Below are positions 19,571 through 29,982 of a stretch of DNA of 64,000 nucleotides, piece after piece. Each line of letters opens with the position of its first letter. Position 1 is the stretch's first letter. A program made the position numbers and the translations under genes. Location: assembly GCA_963662175.1 (NCBI GenBank), contig OY759225.1, forward strand, positions 13,757,601 through 13,821,600, written 5' to 3'. The stretch comes from Aradus depressus. Lineage: Eukaryota; Arthropoda; Insecta; Hemiptera; Aradidae. Below the pieces are notes generated by a model. It was not told where the DNA came from, searched no databases, and saw nothing but the letters and a program-made list of their open reading frames with translations.

Positions 19571-20503
19571 GTCATTATAATCCTAGCTGACGCTTATAAA
19601 TAAATAAATAAATTGAAATAAGTTCTTATAAGCAATCAATTACAATTATTGTATTGTTAATTATTTGCAAGATGGATCACATATGGCTTCATGTGTAATA
19701 TGATTTATGGGACATTCTGTACGCTTGTCTGGGATATGATGTCATCAGATAATACCTGGGATTTTCGGATAAGTTATAGTTTATATGATGTACTATTGGT
19801 TAATTTATGTAAGCTAACTTGGGCAAGAGTTTTTGGAAATACTATACCCACTCTGTGGAACAGAAAATCAAAAAATGGTTGACAATTATTTTCAATTTTA
19901 TGGCATTCTAAAAATGTTGGTTTTAAGATACTTTTTTAAGGAAATTTTTTTTTACTTTCTTATACCTACAGTATAAGGAAGTAATGTAGTCGTGATGATG
20001 TCCCCAATTCACATATAAGTTTCCGCGCGCTCTCTAAACGATTGTTTTTTTGATTAGGTTGACACATATGTAACTTTTCGCTCTACCTCGAAACCTGGTT
20101 TTACACCAGGACCCGGGTCCAAGCATGATTAGAAATTTGGATCCCAGCCTGGAAATCTCGAATGTTGTAAGAGTCTACATAATAAAGAGATCAAAGAGGG
20201 AGAGAAAAACTAACGAGAGAGATAAAAGAACCGGGAAGGAGCCGAAACAGATGGTAAAAAATCCAATAAATAGACTGAAGATTTGAGGGAGAGCGGAAAC
20301 ATACTTATAAAGCTAGGTGTAACCTCAAATATAGAGGTCGAAGAACTTTAAATAGAGCAATAACTAAAGTTTAAGATTCATTAAACAAAGAGATTGAAGG
20401 TTTAGTTTAGAGAGAGAGAACGGATCCTTGCATATTAGTCAGGGTTTAGCCTCAAACTCAGGGATCTAAGGACCCTCAGAAGAACAAATACTGAAAGTAG
20501 GTT
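19571..20503. other. Interval with no gene seen
   Basis: 19690-19880 has a 63-residue open frame without recognisable motifs. 19960-20000 carries the TATACCTACAGTATAAGG repeat edge. The rest is unclassified. Confidence 0.4.
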
Positions 20504-20667
20504 TGTAGTTAGTTGTCTCATACCTGGGCTTTATCTATGAGCTCATATCGCCCACTACCAGAAAGCTCTTTCGTAGCTCTCGTGGACGTGAGCCCGTCTA
20601 CCCAAGTTCATTCATCTAGACTAGGGCAGTAAGCAAGCATGCATACCACTGAGCTACCGGCGCTCCT
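20504..20667 (-). mobile_element. SINE1, deleted copy
   Basis: Tail block CTCATACCTGGGCTTTATCT, truncated body, then AAGCATGCATACCACTGAGC and TACCGGCGC head. The B box is lost. Confidence 0.75.
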
Positions 20668-20921
20668 ATATATATTTCAGGAGACACGGCAGTGTCTCTG
20701 GCCAAGTCCGAAAAAAATTTCGAAAGACACTGCTGTTACTTTTCTCGTGACACCAAATGCCACTTTTTGCATCGAAAAAAGTATATTATTCATTAACAAA
20801 ATGATGTTTTTTCTGACATAGCCGTCTGGAGAACGCCAAGCTGGTCAAAATAAAAAAAAAAAGGAGCCAAAAAGAATCATTTTTGACCAAGTTTCGAAGG
20901 GTCAAAATTGGCAAAAATAAC

Positions 20922-21148
20922 TTTTTTGGGGGGGGGGGGGGGGGAGGGGGGGAGCCATGGTGGCCGTGCGTGCTAGAGCGTAGGGCTTTGGTCGCATGGT
21001 CTCACCTTGGTTTGCGGGTTCGAATCCCGTCCGGGAGTGAGTTTTATTTCGTAGATGGAACTCCCTCCCGGGGCCATGGATGTCGTAAATAAACTAGATA
21101 TCATAAGTGATATGGCTAATATGCATCGTACATAAAGCCAAAAAAAAA
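20922..21148 (+). mobile_element. SINE2, full-length, preceded by poly(G)
   Basis: T6 and G17 precede GGAGCCATGGTGGCCGTGCG. The A box region is TGGCCGTGCGTGCTAGAGC, the B box GGGTTCGAATCCCG, the 3' end GCATCGTACATAAAGCC plus A9. The combination suggests an ancestral tRNA of the Ser/Leu type, which is inference. Confidence 0.88.
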
Positions 21149-21811
21149 GTTTCCGGGCGTTCGGATGACGTCATCAATGTTAATATATGAATTTTTTTAA
21201 ATGTATAATAAATATCATGTGATCTATATATGCAAAGATAAACATAAAAATATGTACCTATACATAATAAAAAATAACCCAATATTATAATGATAACGAA
21301 AAAAAGACAGCAAAGATAAAATACATTCAGGAAATTGATAATAATAAGAAAATCGTACTTGGCCGTGTTTTTCAGTTTTACTGAATTTTTTACAAATATA
21401 TCCTAGGATAATAGCATAGAAAAGGATTTTGATAAATAACCTAAATAATTTAACGGTAGCAAGCTTAAAACTTTAAAACCTTCCAATGGAATATACATTT
21501 TTTGGGGAATGTGGTAATCAGCGAGTTTAGTTTTGTGTTTAAAATGTGTGAGGGATAAGTGATATTGTTCTTTCTTGTTCACGGAAATTAGTATTTCAAT
21601 TGTTTATTCATTGTTCTAGTCGGAGGAATTTTAAATAAATAAAAAATAAGAACAAATAATTCGTTGATCTTTTGTATTGTCTAATTCCACAAAAAGATAT
21701 ACACAAGGTATAGCGGTTTCGGGTTGTGTCATCGTCAGCATAAAGTTCAAAAGTCACAAATGCATAAATTTTTGTGGAATTGACAAAATAAAAAAGTCAT
21801 CGGTGAATCAC
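21149..21811. other. AT-rich interval, no gene seen
   Basis: No recognisable coding sequence or repeat. Confidence 0.5.
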
Positions 21812-22190
21812 CGGCAATGTACTTCCCCAGAACGGATTAATCAATTAATTTTTCGCTCCCCCTCCAAAACCAGTCAACCGTTTGCGCTAATATTTAACAG
21901 TTGTCTTACATAGGGGCTCCTAAATCCTCATACTAAATTTTGTGTCGATGAATTTATTACATCGGCAGTTATTAGAGTTTTTGAGTTGGATTTTGCCCAA
22001 ATATGTAGTTTGTGTCGATACGTTCTTTTTATCGGCAGTTATCGGTTGACAGACACAGTAGATAGGCAGACATTTTTCTTTTCATGTTTGGAAACTAGAG
22101 ATCGGTAAACATGAAATTCTGTTGAAAACTCCGCATCGAATTTTTGACCGTTTACACAACTTCCCTTATATGTACTTCGTATAACTGGAG
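21812..22190 (-). repeat. DR1 copy, antisense, near complete
   Basis: Begins with the DR1 3' end (CACCGGCAATGTACTTCCCC) and ends with the 5' hairpin region (AACTTCCCTTATATGTACTT, CGTATAACTGG). Two TCGGCAGTTAT sub-repeat units lie between. A useful copy for defining both ends. Confidence 0.8.
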
Positions 22191-22194
22191 AATT

Positions 22195-23060
22195 TGAAAC
22201 ATTAATGGTTATTAGGAAAAATATAAATATTTTCCCTCTCAACAATACTAGTCATGATTACGATACAAGGACGAAAGAAGACTTTCGAATAACTAAACAT
22301 TGCTCTTCTCTTTCTGAAAAAAGTATAACTCATAAAGGAATTAATTTATTTAATGCCCTTCCCCACTTCTTGAAGGCAATAGATACAATAAAAAAATTTA
22401 AATTTCAACTAAAAATGTTCATGTTAGAGGAAACCCTTTACACGGAAACGGAATTTTATTCTCACTGTTCAAAAAGAATAATATGACAATAAATAATCCT
22501 GTTTCATATCCAAAAACATTATTTGATACAAAGCTTTAATTTTTCTTTTTGGCCAGAGTTCCTCCACACCTTAAAGGTCAGTCGAATGTCATTTACAATT
22601 GAATAATCTATATATTTATATTATTTTTCATATATTGTTATAGTTACATTGTTTTCTTTGTCTTTTCTATATCTCGCACATTGGGACGTGATGATGGGAC
22701 GTAAGAACGTCCCGAAACATCGTTGGGATAAAGACACTTCCGAAGAGTTTTTTTGAAAAATAGTTTTATTTTTAATTTTTATTAAATTGAAAAATGTCTC
22801 TACTTATTATAAACGTATCTTGTAATAATTTTTTTATGTACTCATATAATTTTAAGTATTTATTTGTTCAAATTTTATTAATTTCATTTTACTTTTTTTA
22901 ATAGTTTTGTTATTACTACTAATCATGGATGTGTTATACTCAAATAGTTATAAATCTAATTTATAAGCTATCTTAATGTGTAAATTCTTTTGCCTTATCC
23001 TATTACCATATATTGGTTTAACGGAAATAAATGTATTATTATTATTATTATTATTATTAC
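22195..23060 (+). mobile_element. LINE-A 3' end with RT C-terminus and (ATT)n tail
   Basis: A frame at 22205-22486 reads LNNTSHDYDTRTKEDFRITK, CSSLSEKSITHKGINLFNAL and PHFLKAIDTIKKFKFQLKMF, the HxYxTR...GxxLFNxLP tail typical of non-LTR ORF2 proteins. The 3' UTR contains a hairpin flanked by TGATGA and GAAAC (22688-22718) and ends AACGGAAATAAATGTATTATT with about eight ATT units. Other copies: 28370-29540 and 35470-37118, both antisense. Confidence 0.8.
22688..22718 (+). other. Hammerhead-like stem-loop in LINE-A 3' UTR
   Basis: GTGATGA, then T, a 7-bp stem GGGACGT/ACGTCCC with AAGA loop, then GAAAC. It resembles the CUGANGA-stem II-GAAA core, but the first C is G here and one extra base precedes the stem. 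Other copies (29420-29452 and 37018-37049, antisense) have CTGATGA. Confidence 0.4.
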
Positions 23061-23395
23061 TAAAACTTAAACAAGTTCTTTGTTTATATTTATTTTATTA
23101 ACTTTCCACTCTGTCAATACAGATCGTATAAATATATTCTGACATTTATGTTTTTTATCTTTGATATAAGGGCTCCATCCGTATACATTCTTCAAGAGAA
23201 GAATGTTGTTTTATTATTCTCTGAAAAAGCCTGATGAAACCAAATATTTATTCAAGTGAATAATTGCAATATATTTTTTCGGGAGCTTTATTATTCAAAA
23301 TCTTCTTACACAACCCAAAAGTCATATTGAAGATCGAAGGTAGCATCCAGATAGAAAAGAAATGGTTTAGAACATACAGTGTTTGACTGATTGAT
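23061..23395. other. Interval with no gene seen
   Basis: AT-rich; nothing recognised. Confidence 0.4.
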
Positions 23396-23572
23396 TGTAG
23401 TTAGTTATTGTGACTCATGCCCGGGCTTTATCAGGTCATATCGCCTACTACCAGAGCGACGAAAGAGCGCTCTGCCATGTACCCAATTACGAATTGAACG
23501 AGTATCTGACATCGCACAGGCCTTAAGGAACTCGACTGGGTTTCGAACCCGCGATCTTGAGCTCAGTTTACT
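23396..23572 (-). mobile_element. SINE1, degraded copy
   Basis: GTGACTCATGCCCGGGCTTT, CGCCTACTACCAGAGC and GGGTTTCGAACCCGCG remain with large deletions between. Confidence 0.7.
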
Positions 23573-23611
23573 CTTTACAAGTTAGAACTTTCATTTTTGC
23601 AATTCATATAT

Positions 23612-24010
23612 TTTACTCCGGCTATAAGAAATATAGGAAACGTTATGTAATCGGTCAGAAATTCGATGCTGAGTTTTCATCGGAATTTCATGTTTTGCGA
23701 CCGATTAAAAAAAAAAAAATTGTTTGTGTATACGATGTTCCGGATGAAATGAATGTATCGACACGAAATTTCATATAAAATTCAAAGCCATATAAGGGGA
23801 GGATTAACTTCAAAATCACAATAACTGCCGATATAATGTATAGACATTAAATTTTATAGTTCAAACCCCCATAAAGATAGCATTAATTAATTTTCCGCGA
23901 AATCTGTCAGAGAAAGGGGATCAGAGAAGCTTCGCTCGACTCAACTATCTAAATAACTTCCAATGTTATGAATGTATCGACACAAAACACGAAGGGGCAA
24001 TGTTTTTTCA
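23612..24010 (+). repeat. DR1 copy, sense
   Basis: Starts with the 5' block (CGTTATGTAATCGGTCAGAA, TTTTCATCGGAATTTCATG) and contains the AATGAATGTATCGACACGAA and TAACTGCCGATATAATG sub-repeats. The 3' end is lost. Confidence 0.75.
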
Positions 24011-24594
24011 CCTTCCTGATAAAAAAATTAAGGCCTGGTTTCGAACCCACCTTCAGCTTAGTAGGATGTCGAGTAAACGTCTAACAAGAAGGTTTTTGGC
24101 TATATTACTCGAAAACCAGATGTTTTTGAAAAGTATTGAATATAAATAGTCCCCAACATTTTTTTCTACAACTTTTATTCGAAGAGATTTTTTATTGTTC
24201 TTAAATATACGTGATATGAAATGATATATATTGTAATATGAACTTAGGTCCCGAAGTAATGGTTTCAATTTTCATCTAATTTCGGTCAAAATGATCTTGA
24301 TTTTTCATCGCGAAAATCAGAAGTGAAATTCCGTTGAAAATTCTAGCACGAATTAACGCACGATTACAATACTTTCCTATTGTAAAGGTATTAGAAAGTA
24401 AAAAATAATAATTATTATTCCAATTAAAAAATAATTAAACAAAAAAATACCCTCAATCAAGGTCTTAAATTTTTACAAAGAAGATCAATAAATTGGTTCA
24501 CTTTGAGGGGTTGATTGACCCGACGGGTATGAGTCCAGTGAATAAAAAACGTTTTAACGATAATTGAGAGGGAAAAAGGGAGATTCTGAAGGGT
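24011..24594. other. Interval with no gene seen
   Basis: AT-rich. 24030-24060 may be a SINE1 scrap (CTGGTTTCGAACCCAC). Confidence 0.4.
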
Positions 24595-24690
24595 TTTTTA
24601 TCGCGGGCCGAGTGTCTTAGGCTTCTTATCTGGGAGATAAAAAAAAACCTTGAGCACGCCTTCCTTCGAATGGAACGATAAGCGATGCCA
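24595..24690 (+). mobile_element. SINE1 fragment, sense
   Basis: CTTATCTGGGAGATAAA, GAGCACGCCTTCCTTCGAAT, GGAACGATAAGCGATG corresponds to the middle of SINE1. Confidence 0.65.
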
Positions 24691-24837
24691 ATCCTAAGAA
24701 CTTGGCTATACGTGCAGTGTGTGCGATTGCTTATGGTTTTAACACGATTTGAAATTCTATGCGGAGGAAACTCTGTATAACCATTGTATTTAAGAGATTG
24801 ATAATTAAATTACATATAATACGAAACACTTGTTATG

Positions 24838-24897
24838 ATTTTATCCCGACATTGTAACGGAAAATCAACGGCGTGGACCTTGTCTACGCCTTAATTT
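24838..24897 (+). repeat. 60-bp repeat, inverted partner inside Shaw intron 1
   Basis: TTTTATCCCGACATTGTAAC, GGAAAATCAACGGCGTGGAC and CTTGTCTACGCCTTAAT match the reverse complement of 26907-26968 with few changes. The pair brackets Shaw exon 1. Confidence 0.75.
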
Positions 24898-25965
24898 TTT
24901 TTTTTAGCCCAAACGGTCGATCGGTTTTTGGAGGGAGAGCGAAAACTTAAATAATTCGTAGCCAGTGTTGGAGTCACATTATAACCGTTGCTGCATATTA
25001 AACAAACTGGCAAACTGTAGAATGGTGAATGTTGTCACCGGTTGGTTATAGTCATTAACAATGGAAACAGGGCACAAAACCGTCCAACCGTGTCAGTTCA
25101 CTGGTTGAAGGGGTTAAAATTTCGAAAGCAAATTCGGATTAAATTTTAAATGAAAGGATTAATATAGAGTAAGAACATTATTAGGATTGGAATTGGGAGT
25201 TAGCCGTCAGAATCCTCAACCTCGAGCTAAACTTATTAACAACAGGTCGATATTTTGGGGGCCTACCAGAATTTCAGTCTCTCTGAAAGTTCTCCGATCC
25301 CTTCAAAGAACAATGGATGATAGAAAGAGGTCAGCTTCAGACATTTCGTCTGTTAGTCGCCGCATTGTTCTTCCGCAACTCAATCATTATTTGCAAATTG
25401 TAAAAGCTGCCTCAATATCTAAGTCCAACTTTCCTTGAATTCATTGAGGTCTTGGTATTTATGTAATAACTCCTCAAAGTAATAACTTCTTGCATATTCA
25501 AATTTATGATAGAAAGTTATGCTCTACAGAGGCACGAAATTCCATCTAGTTTTCTATGAACTTGCCCTAATGTTCCCCATACTTTCAGTCATCCCTAAGT
25601 TGATTATCTATAATAATAAAATCATTTAATAAATATTAACCCTGGAATCCATGTGCTGACTTAACCCCCTTCATACCATGTGCGGGAGTCAAAATGACCA
25701 CAAGATTTGTCAAAGATATCATGATTCTAAAAAGTAAATTTTATGGTTTATGTGTAGCTACTGACAAACCTCTTTAAGGCGAACTCTCAAGGGAACGAAT
25801 AAAACTATGATTTGTGTATAATATGTTCATCATATTGAGGTTTCACTCACTACATTATAAAGATTGAGGACTAAAACTCCCAAATAACAATTAATTCTAA
25901 GATGAAAGGTGAACCTGATCACTTCCTAAACTACTTATCCTGACACATGACTTGGATTGTTTCAG
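24898..25965. other. Region upstream of Shaw exon 1 (probably a 5' intron)
   Basis: No recognised repeat or promoter element. An 83-residue open frame (25187-25438) matches nothing I know. The pyrimidine-rich sequence ending TTGTTTCAG at 25965 is a good 3' splice site, implying a non-coding 5' exon further upstream. Confidence 0.45.
25900..25921 (+). repeat. 22-bp near-copy of the Shaw translation start
   Basis: AGATGAAAGGTGAACCTGAT.. repeats AGATGAAAGATGAACCTGAT.. at 25964-25985 with one mismatch. The mismatch turns the Shaw ATG into GTG. Offset 64 bp. Confidence 0.85.
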
Positions 25966-25972
25966 ATGAAAG

Positions 25973-26181
25973 ATGAACCTGATCAACATGGACGCGGAGA
26001 ACAGGGTGGTGCTGAACGTGGGTGGAATCCGTCACGAGACGTACAAGGCCACCCTAAAGAAGATCCCAGCCACCCGTCTCTCCCGACTCACAGAGGCACT
26101 GGCCAACTATGATCCCGTCCTCAATGAGTACTTCTTCGATCGTCACCCTGGGGTCTTCGCTCAAGTCCTCAACTACTACAG
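25973..26181 (+). CDS. Shaw: Shaw voltage-gated K+ channel, coding exon 1 (residues 1-70)
   Basis: Encodes the N-terminus of the Shaw (Kv3-type) potassium channel, a tetrameric membrane protein that sets neuronal resting and repolarising K+ current. It opens [18 protein letters not shown] and continues [47 protein letters not shown]. This is the first half of the cytoplasmic T1 (BTB-like) domain, and the match to insect Shaw as I know it is almost complete. ATG 25973 is chosen because the conserved MNLINMD begins there; an ATG seven bases upstream (25966) is out of frame. The exon ends AACTACTACAG|GTAACC, splitting the arginine codon after two bases, and exon 2 begins with G, restoring AGG. 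A 3' splice site (TTTCAG, 25965) lies just upstream, so the 5' UTR is split. GC content is far above the flanks. Without splicing, translation would stop at 26183-26185. Confidence 0.95.
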
Positions 26182-26205
26182 GTAACCAGGCTACCGACTA
26201 GTTTG

Positions 26206-26504
26206 GCAATCAACACGCCTACTACCAGAGCGCTCTTTCGTCACTCTGGTGGACATGAGCCCGACTACTATGGGAGTCCTAAATTTTGCCAACCCTAAAT
26301 TTTTATTCACGTAGGATAAAGGTCTTTAGCGAGTGCCTGACAGCATGCAAGCTTGGGACCATCGCTTAACTTCCCATCTTAAGACGGCGTGCTTAAGTTT
26401 ATTTTACCTCCCAGATAAAAAAAACTAAGGGCCTCGGATGGGATTCAAACCCGCAATCTTGAGCTCAGTAAGCAAGCATGCATACCACTGAGCTACAGGC
26501 GCCC
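26206..26504 (-). mobile_element. SINE1 in Shaw intron 1
   Basis: Begins 24 bp after the exon 1 donor (CGCCTACTACCAGAGCGC), and ends GAGCTACAGGCGCCC. The B box is altered to GGGATTCAAACCCGC as printed. The tail is missing. It lies antisense to Shaw. Confidence 0.85.
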
Positions 26505-26732
26505 TCAAAAGCATGTGCTAACTTAGATTTTATTAAATTTTGGCCGAAATCAGACAAAGATTAAGACCACTTTATTTCGGGATACCAGCTTATATTCATC
26601 AACTTATATTTGTGACTTTTAAAAAATGTCATCACATATAAATTGTAAAGAAAAAAAATGAAAGGCACATTTCATACAAAATTTGGAGACTTTCTTATAG
26701 TCAGTAGTGCCAGTATGAGGGGGACTCTCTGG

Positions 26733-27854
26733 TAGTGATGAGCAAACGCAAGACCAAGACCATACCAGTCTTGGTCTTTGTCTTTGTCTTGCACATTGGG
26801 TCTTGGCCTTGAACTTGTTTTTGTAGAAGATGTCTTGGTTTTACTTAATTGAGTCTTGGTCTTGGAAGACGTGCTATTTTCCATCAGAAATAAGAAAAAA
26901 ACATTAAGGCGTAGTCGAGGTCCACGCCGTAGATTTTCCGTGAAAACGTCGGGATAAAATAACTTTTCATATCTTTTTCGATGCTGCCTTAGCTCTTGCA
27001 TTTGCTTGGCACTAGACTTTTTAGGTTTTTTAAATTCCTTTTGATGCGAGCTTTTCTCTGATTTGCGTTTTCTATAATTGCGCGCATATTTACGATTACA
27101 TTTTTAATTTTTTTGTAATTTTCAATTTAATACCGATTTTTATATATATTTCGGCGAATATTTTTATTGTTTCACTTTGAGGCCTAGTAGTGCTCCTCAA
27201 GCTCTTGACAATGGCATCCGAATCAACGTCCTATCTAAGCGCGTTATCACGCTACACTAATTTCTAATTTTACACAACGCTAATACGCAACAATCATCCG
27301 CCTGCGCCCACACAAGTCCGATAACGTCACAGGCAAAACAAACACTGCACAACAGACACGTACAGACATGCTTTATCAATTGTGACCTCAACCGTTGTTA
27401 TCCCATTATTAGTCTCGTAGTTATTATCGATTGAAATGTGACGGTATTTTGTAACACAAGAAAGTTTGACCGGCTATCACTGTGCTTAACAAGAGAATAG
27501 ACGTTTTCACGTCAAAAATTAACTGAGTCATTTGACGTGAAAAACAAATAAAATAAATTTCTCATTCAATAAAAAAACTAGTATGAATTAAAATAAAAAA
27601 ATGTTATGCTATTTTCTGTCAAATTTTTTAAAATCTAAATTCACAAGAAATGGAGTAAAAATAAAAAAATAAGAATTATCAAAATAAGTTATAATTTTTT
27701 ATTAATTTTTCTGAAATATTGTGCCACAAAAAAGTAAATTACTTTTTCTTTAAGGAGATATTAAATTTTAAAATTTTTTCTCCAGTCTGACTGATTAGGT
27801 CTTGGTCTTGCTCACGTAGTCTTAATCTTGGTCTTGGTCTGATTTTGCTCACTA
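26733..27854. mobile_element. hAT-like element with AAGACC-rich ends in Shaw intron 1
   Basis: The left end TAGTGATGAGCAAACGCAAG followed by ACCAAGACC and the inverted right end TAGTGAGCAAAATCAGACCA followed by AGACC pair as imperfect TIRs with a periodic AAGACC motif. Octamers beside the ends (CTCTCTGG, CTCTTATG) agree at only 5 of 8, so the target duplication is doubtful. The 109-residue minus-strand frame (26672-27001) is mostly translated hexamer repeat. With the SINE it makes up most of intron 1. Confidence 0.55.
26907..26968 (-). repeat. 60-bp repeat, inverted partner of 24838-24897
   Basis: Contains AAGGCGTAGTCGAGGTCCAC, GCCGTAGATTTTCCGTG and ACGTCGGGATAAAATAA, the reverse complement of the upstream copy. 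Confidence 0.75.
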
Positions 27855-27915
27855 CTCTTATGGTTCTGGTTCTATTGAAAGATGCTTGACACTCAAGTGG
27901 TTTGTTGTGTTACAG

Positions 27916-28033
27916 GACAGGTAAACTTCACTACCCGACGGACGTGTGTGGCCCACTGTTTGAAGAGGAACTTGAGTTCTGGGGCCTGGACGCCAACCAG
28001 GTGGAGCCCTGCTGTTGGATGACATACACCCAG
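27916..28033 (+). CDS. Shaw: Shaw K+ channel, coding exon 2 (residues 70-109)
   Basis: Follows the acceptor GTGTTACAG (27915). The first base completes Arg70, then [39 protein letters not shown]. This second half of the T1 domain carries the zinc site of Kv2-Kv4-class channels, HX5CX20CC: His75 and Cys81, then the CysCys pair after exactly 20 residues. Zinc at the subunit interfaces stabilises the T1 tetramer and keeps Shaw subunits from mixing with Shaker. The donor CAG|GTAATC (28034) leaves the frame in phase 0. Intron 1 (26182-27915) is 1734 bp; intron 2 (28034-62619) is 34586 bp. Confidence 0.95.
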
Positions 28034-28141
28034 GTAATCAACAAATATCTCTCTAGTATTATAAAGATATTTTGTCACAGGTTTTCATACCTGATTTGTC
28101 TATTTGTGACTTATAATAGTAACGAATTTTAAAAAGTTGTC

Positions 28142-28210
28142 ACGGCGATGTACTTCCCCAGAACGTATTATATTAACTTTTCGCTCCGAATGAGTTCACT
28201 TACCTATGGT
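28142..28210 (-). repeat. DR1 fragment, antisense
   Basis: GGCGATGTACTTCCCCAGAAC and TTTTCGCTCC, the DR1 3' end only. Confidence 0.6.
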
Positions 28211-28578
28211 GTCAGGTTAATTTGAAAAATAACCTCTCAAATGAAATAAGAAAGCAGTTTGGTGATCCAACCGCTGTTTCTTTGAACTCCGGCGTCACCT
28301 CAGAAGTAGCTTCTCTAGCTTTCTAGGGCAACCAAACTGAAACTCTACAAAACCTTGATTCAGTGTCTAAAATAATTTATACATTAAGATAGCTTATAAA
28401 TTAGATTTATAACTACTTGAGTCTAACACATGATTAGTAGTAATAACAAAACTATTAAAAAAACTAAATTGAAATTAATAAAAACTGAACAAATAAATAC
28501 TTAAAAATATATGAGGATATAAAAAAAATTAATACAAGATACGTTTGTAATAAGTAGACACATTTTTCAATTAAATCA

Positions 28579-29352
28579 TTTTTTTTTTTTTAAATTCTTT
28601 ATTTTGAATATTTACAATAGGTATAAACCATAAGTAAATGTGATGAATGACAAAACAATAAACTATACATAAAGTAAGAAAGAAAAAAATAATAATAATA
28701 GATTATATATATGCATCAAAAGAATATGATTATGTACAAAATAATAGTAAAGAAAAAAAAAAAAAAACTATGTAAATAATATAATATGTACAAAACAAAA
28801 AGAAAATATTAAATTTAAATAATAATAAACATGAACATAAAAATAAAATAATAATAAAGATAGAATAAAATGATCATGAAAGCCCTTCAACTGTAAACCC
28901 CTCGAAAGGCCCCCGGTTCTCTGTCATCCCCATCCCTCCAAACTAATGGGGGCAGGGGAGGCCGCGGGGGCTCGAGTGATCCCCCCTGCCTTCTCGCCCC
29001 TCCAATCACTGTCCAGCAGTGGAGGCAGCCCAAGAAGGAGGAGAGTTGAAGATAAGAGGATTACATGAAGGGAGAAGCTGGTCATCACCGGCACTCCCAA
29101 AATATTGTTGCTAGATTACAGTAGCAGGTCTCTCGGCCAGCGCCGCCTCAGTCTTCGGGGGGGATTATCTGGATGGGAATGAGATGACAGGAGTCGAGCA
29201 ACTGGATTGACGTGGGAAGGAAGGTTAGAGTGGAATTTGGAGAAGCGGGACTTGATGAGGTCAATATCATAGGGGATTCTAAGGTCAGTATGGAGGGTAA
29301 AGTTGGACACATGGAAGGGTGCATCGACAATGTTCCCAAGGACTGGATACGC
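28579..29352 (-). mobile_element. Jockey-like LINE, 5'-truncated, inserted in LINE-A
   Basis: A run of T at 28579-28590 is the poly(A) tail of this minus-strand copy, followed by an A/T-rich 3' UTR and a GC-rich coding end. The frame at 29116-29310 reads NFTLHTDLRIPYDIDLIKSR, FHSNLPSHVNPVARLL, NPPRRLRRRWPRDLL, the conserved C-terminus of jockey-type ORF2. Close relatives: 55000-55318 and 58215-58722. Confidence 0.82.
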
Positions 29353-29419
29353 TTGATGTTAGATAGCTTAACACAATCTTAATAAAAAAAACTCTTCGTA
29401 AGTGTTTTTATCCCAACGA

Positions 29420-29452
29420 TGTTTCGGGACGTTCTTACATCCCATCATCAGG
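29420..29452 (-). other. Hammerhead-like stem-loop (LINE-A)
   Basis: On the minus strand: CCTGATGA, T, GGGATGT-AAGA-ACGTCCC, GAAAC. CTGATGA is intact here. Same caveats as at 22688. Confidence 0.4.
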
Positions 29453-29540
29453 TCCCAATTTGCGAGATATTGAAAAGAAAGAAAACAATGTAACTATAAC
29501 AATATATGAAAAATAATAAATATATATATATAGATTAATC

Positions 29541-29982
29541 AATTATAAATAATAAAAAAGTCTAAATAAATAAAAAATTATAAATGAATAATGCTGGGGA
29601 AGTACATTTTTGACTGTTGTACTGATTGATTTACCAATATAATCAATAGATTGGTATTGTGAAGGTGGGCTCCACCCAATCTGACCTATATCCTGTATTT
29701 TTTCTTTCTTCTTTTTGTTCGTCGACAGACACAATCCAATATTGATGTAAAGTATTAATTGATTAGTTTACAATCTGCAGAGATGCCCCCTCACCCCGTT
29801 AGACAATATCCCCCCAGCCTTGTCCCCTAACTCATTGATCTGTGGTTGTCAATTAGTAACCGTTCCTCCCTCCCTCACTTTAGCTGCCATTCAACTAAAC
29901 TTACTGACTAGTAGTAAATCCGCAGATCAGAGTACTAACGTTGTAATAATTTTTTTTTTCTACTTCCCCATATGAAGTATAG
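29541..29982. other. Interval with no gene seen
   Basis: Contains a DR1 3'-end scrap (GCTGGGGAAGTACATTTTTG at about 29592). 29760-29940 is of balanced base composition but has no recognisable frame. Confidence 0.4.

Larger units (their letters stand above)
28370..29540 (-). mobile_element. LINE-A 3' end, antisense, split by a jockey-like LINE
   Basis: 28370-28578 (ACATTAAGATAGCTTATAAA, GACACATTTTTCAATT) and about 29353-29540 (CCAACGATGTTTCGGGACGT, CATCAGGTCCCAATTTGCG) are the reverse complement of the two halves of 22660-23000. The second LINE is inserted between them. Confidence 0.8.

Noticed and set aside
25187..25438. 83-residue frame upstream of Shaw as an extra exon
   Set aside because: No similarity I recognise, no splice or coding bias evidence; Shaw begins at MNLINMD in exon 1.
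25966..25972. ATG at 25966 as the Shaw start
   Set aside because: Out of frame with the conserved T1 domain; only ATG 25973 gives [11 protein letters not shown].
26672..27001. 109-residue minus-strand protein rich in Ser/Lys/Thr
   Set aside because: Mostly a translation of the AAGACC-type hexamer repeat at the end of a transposon.
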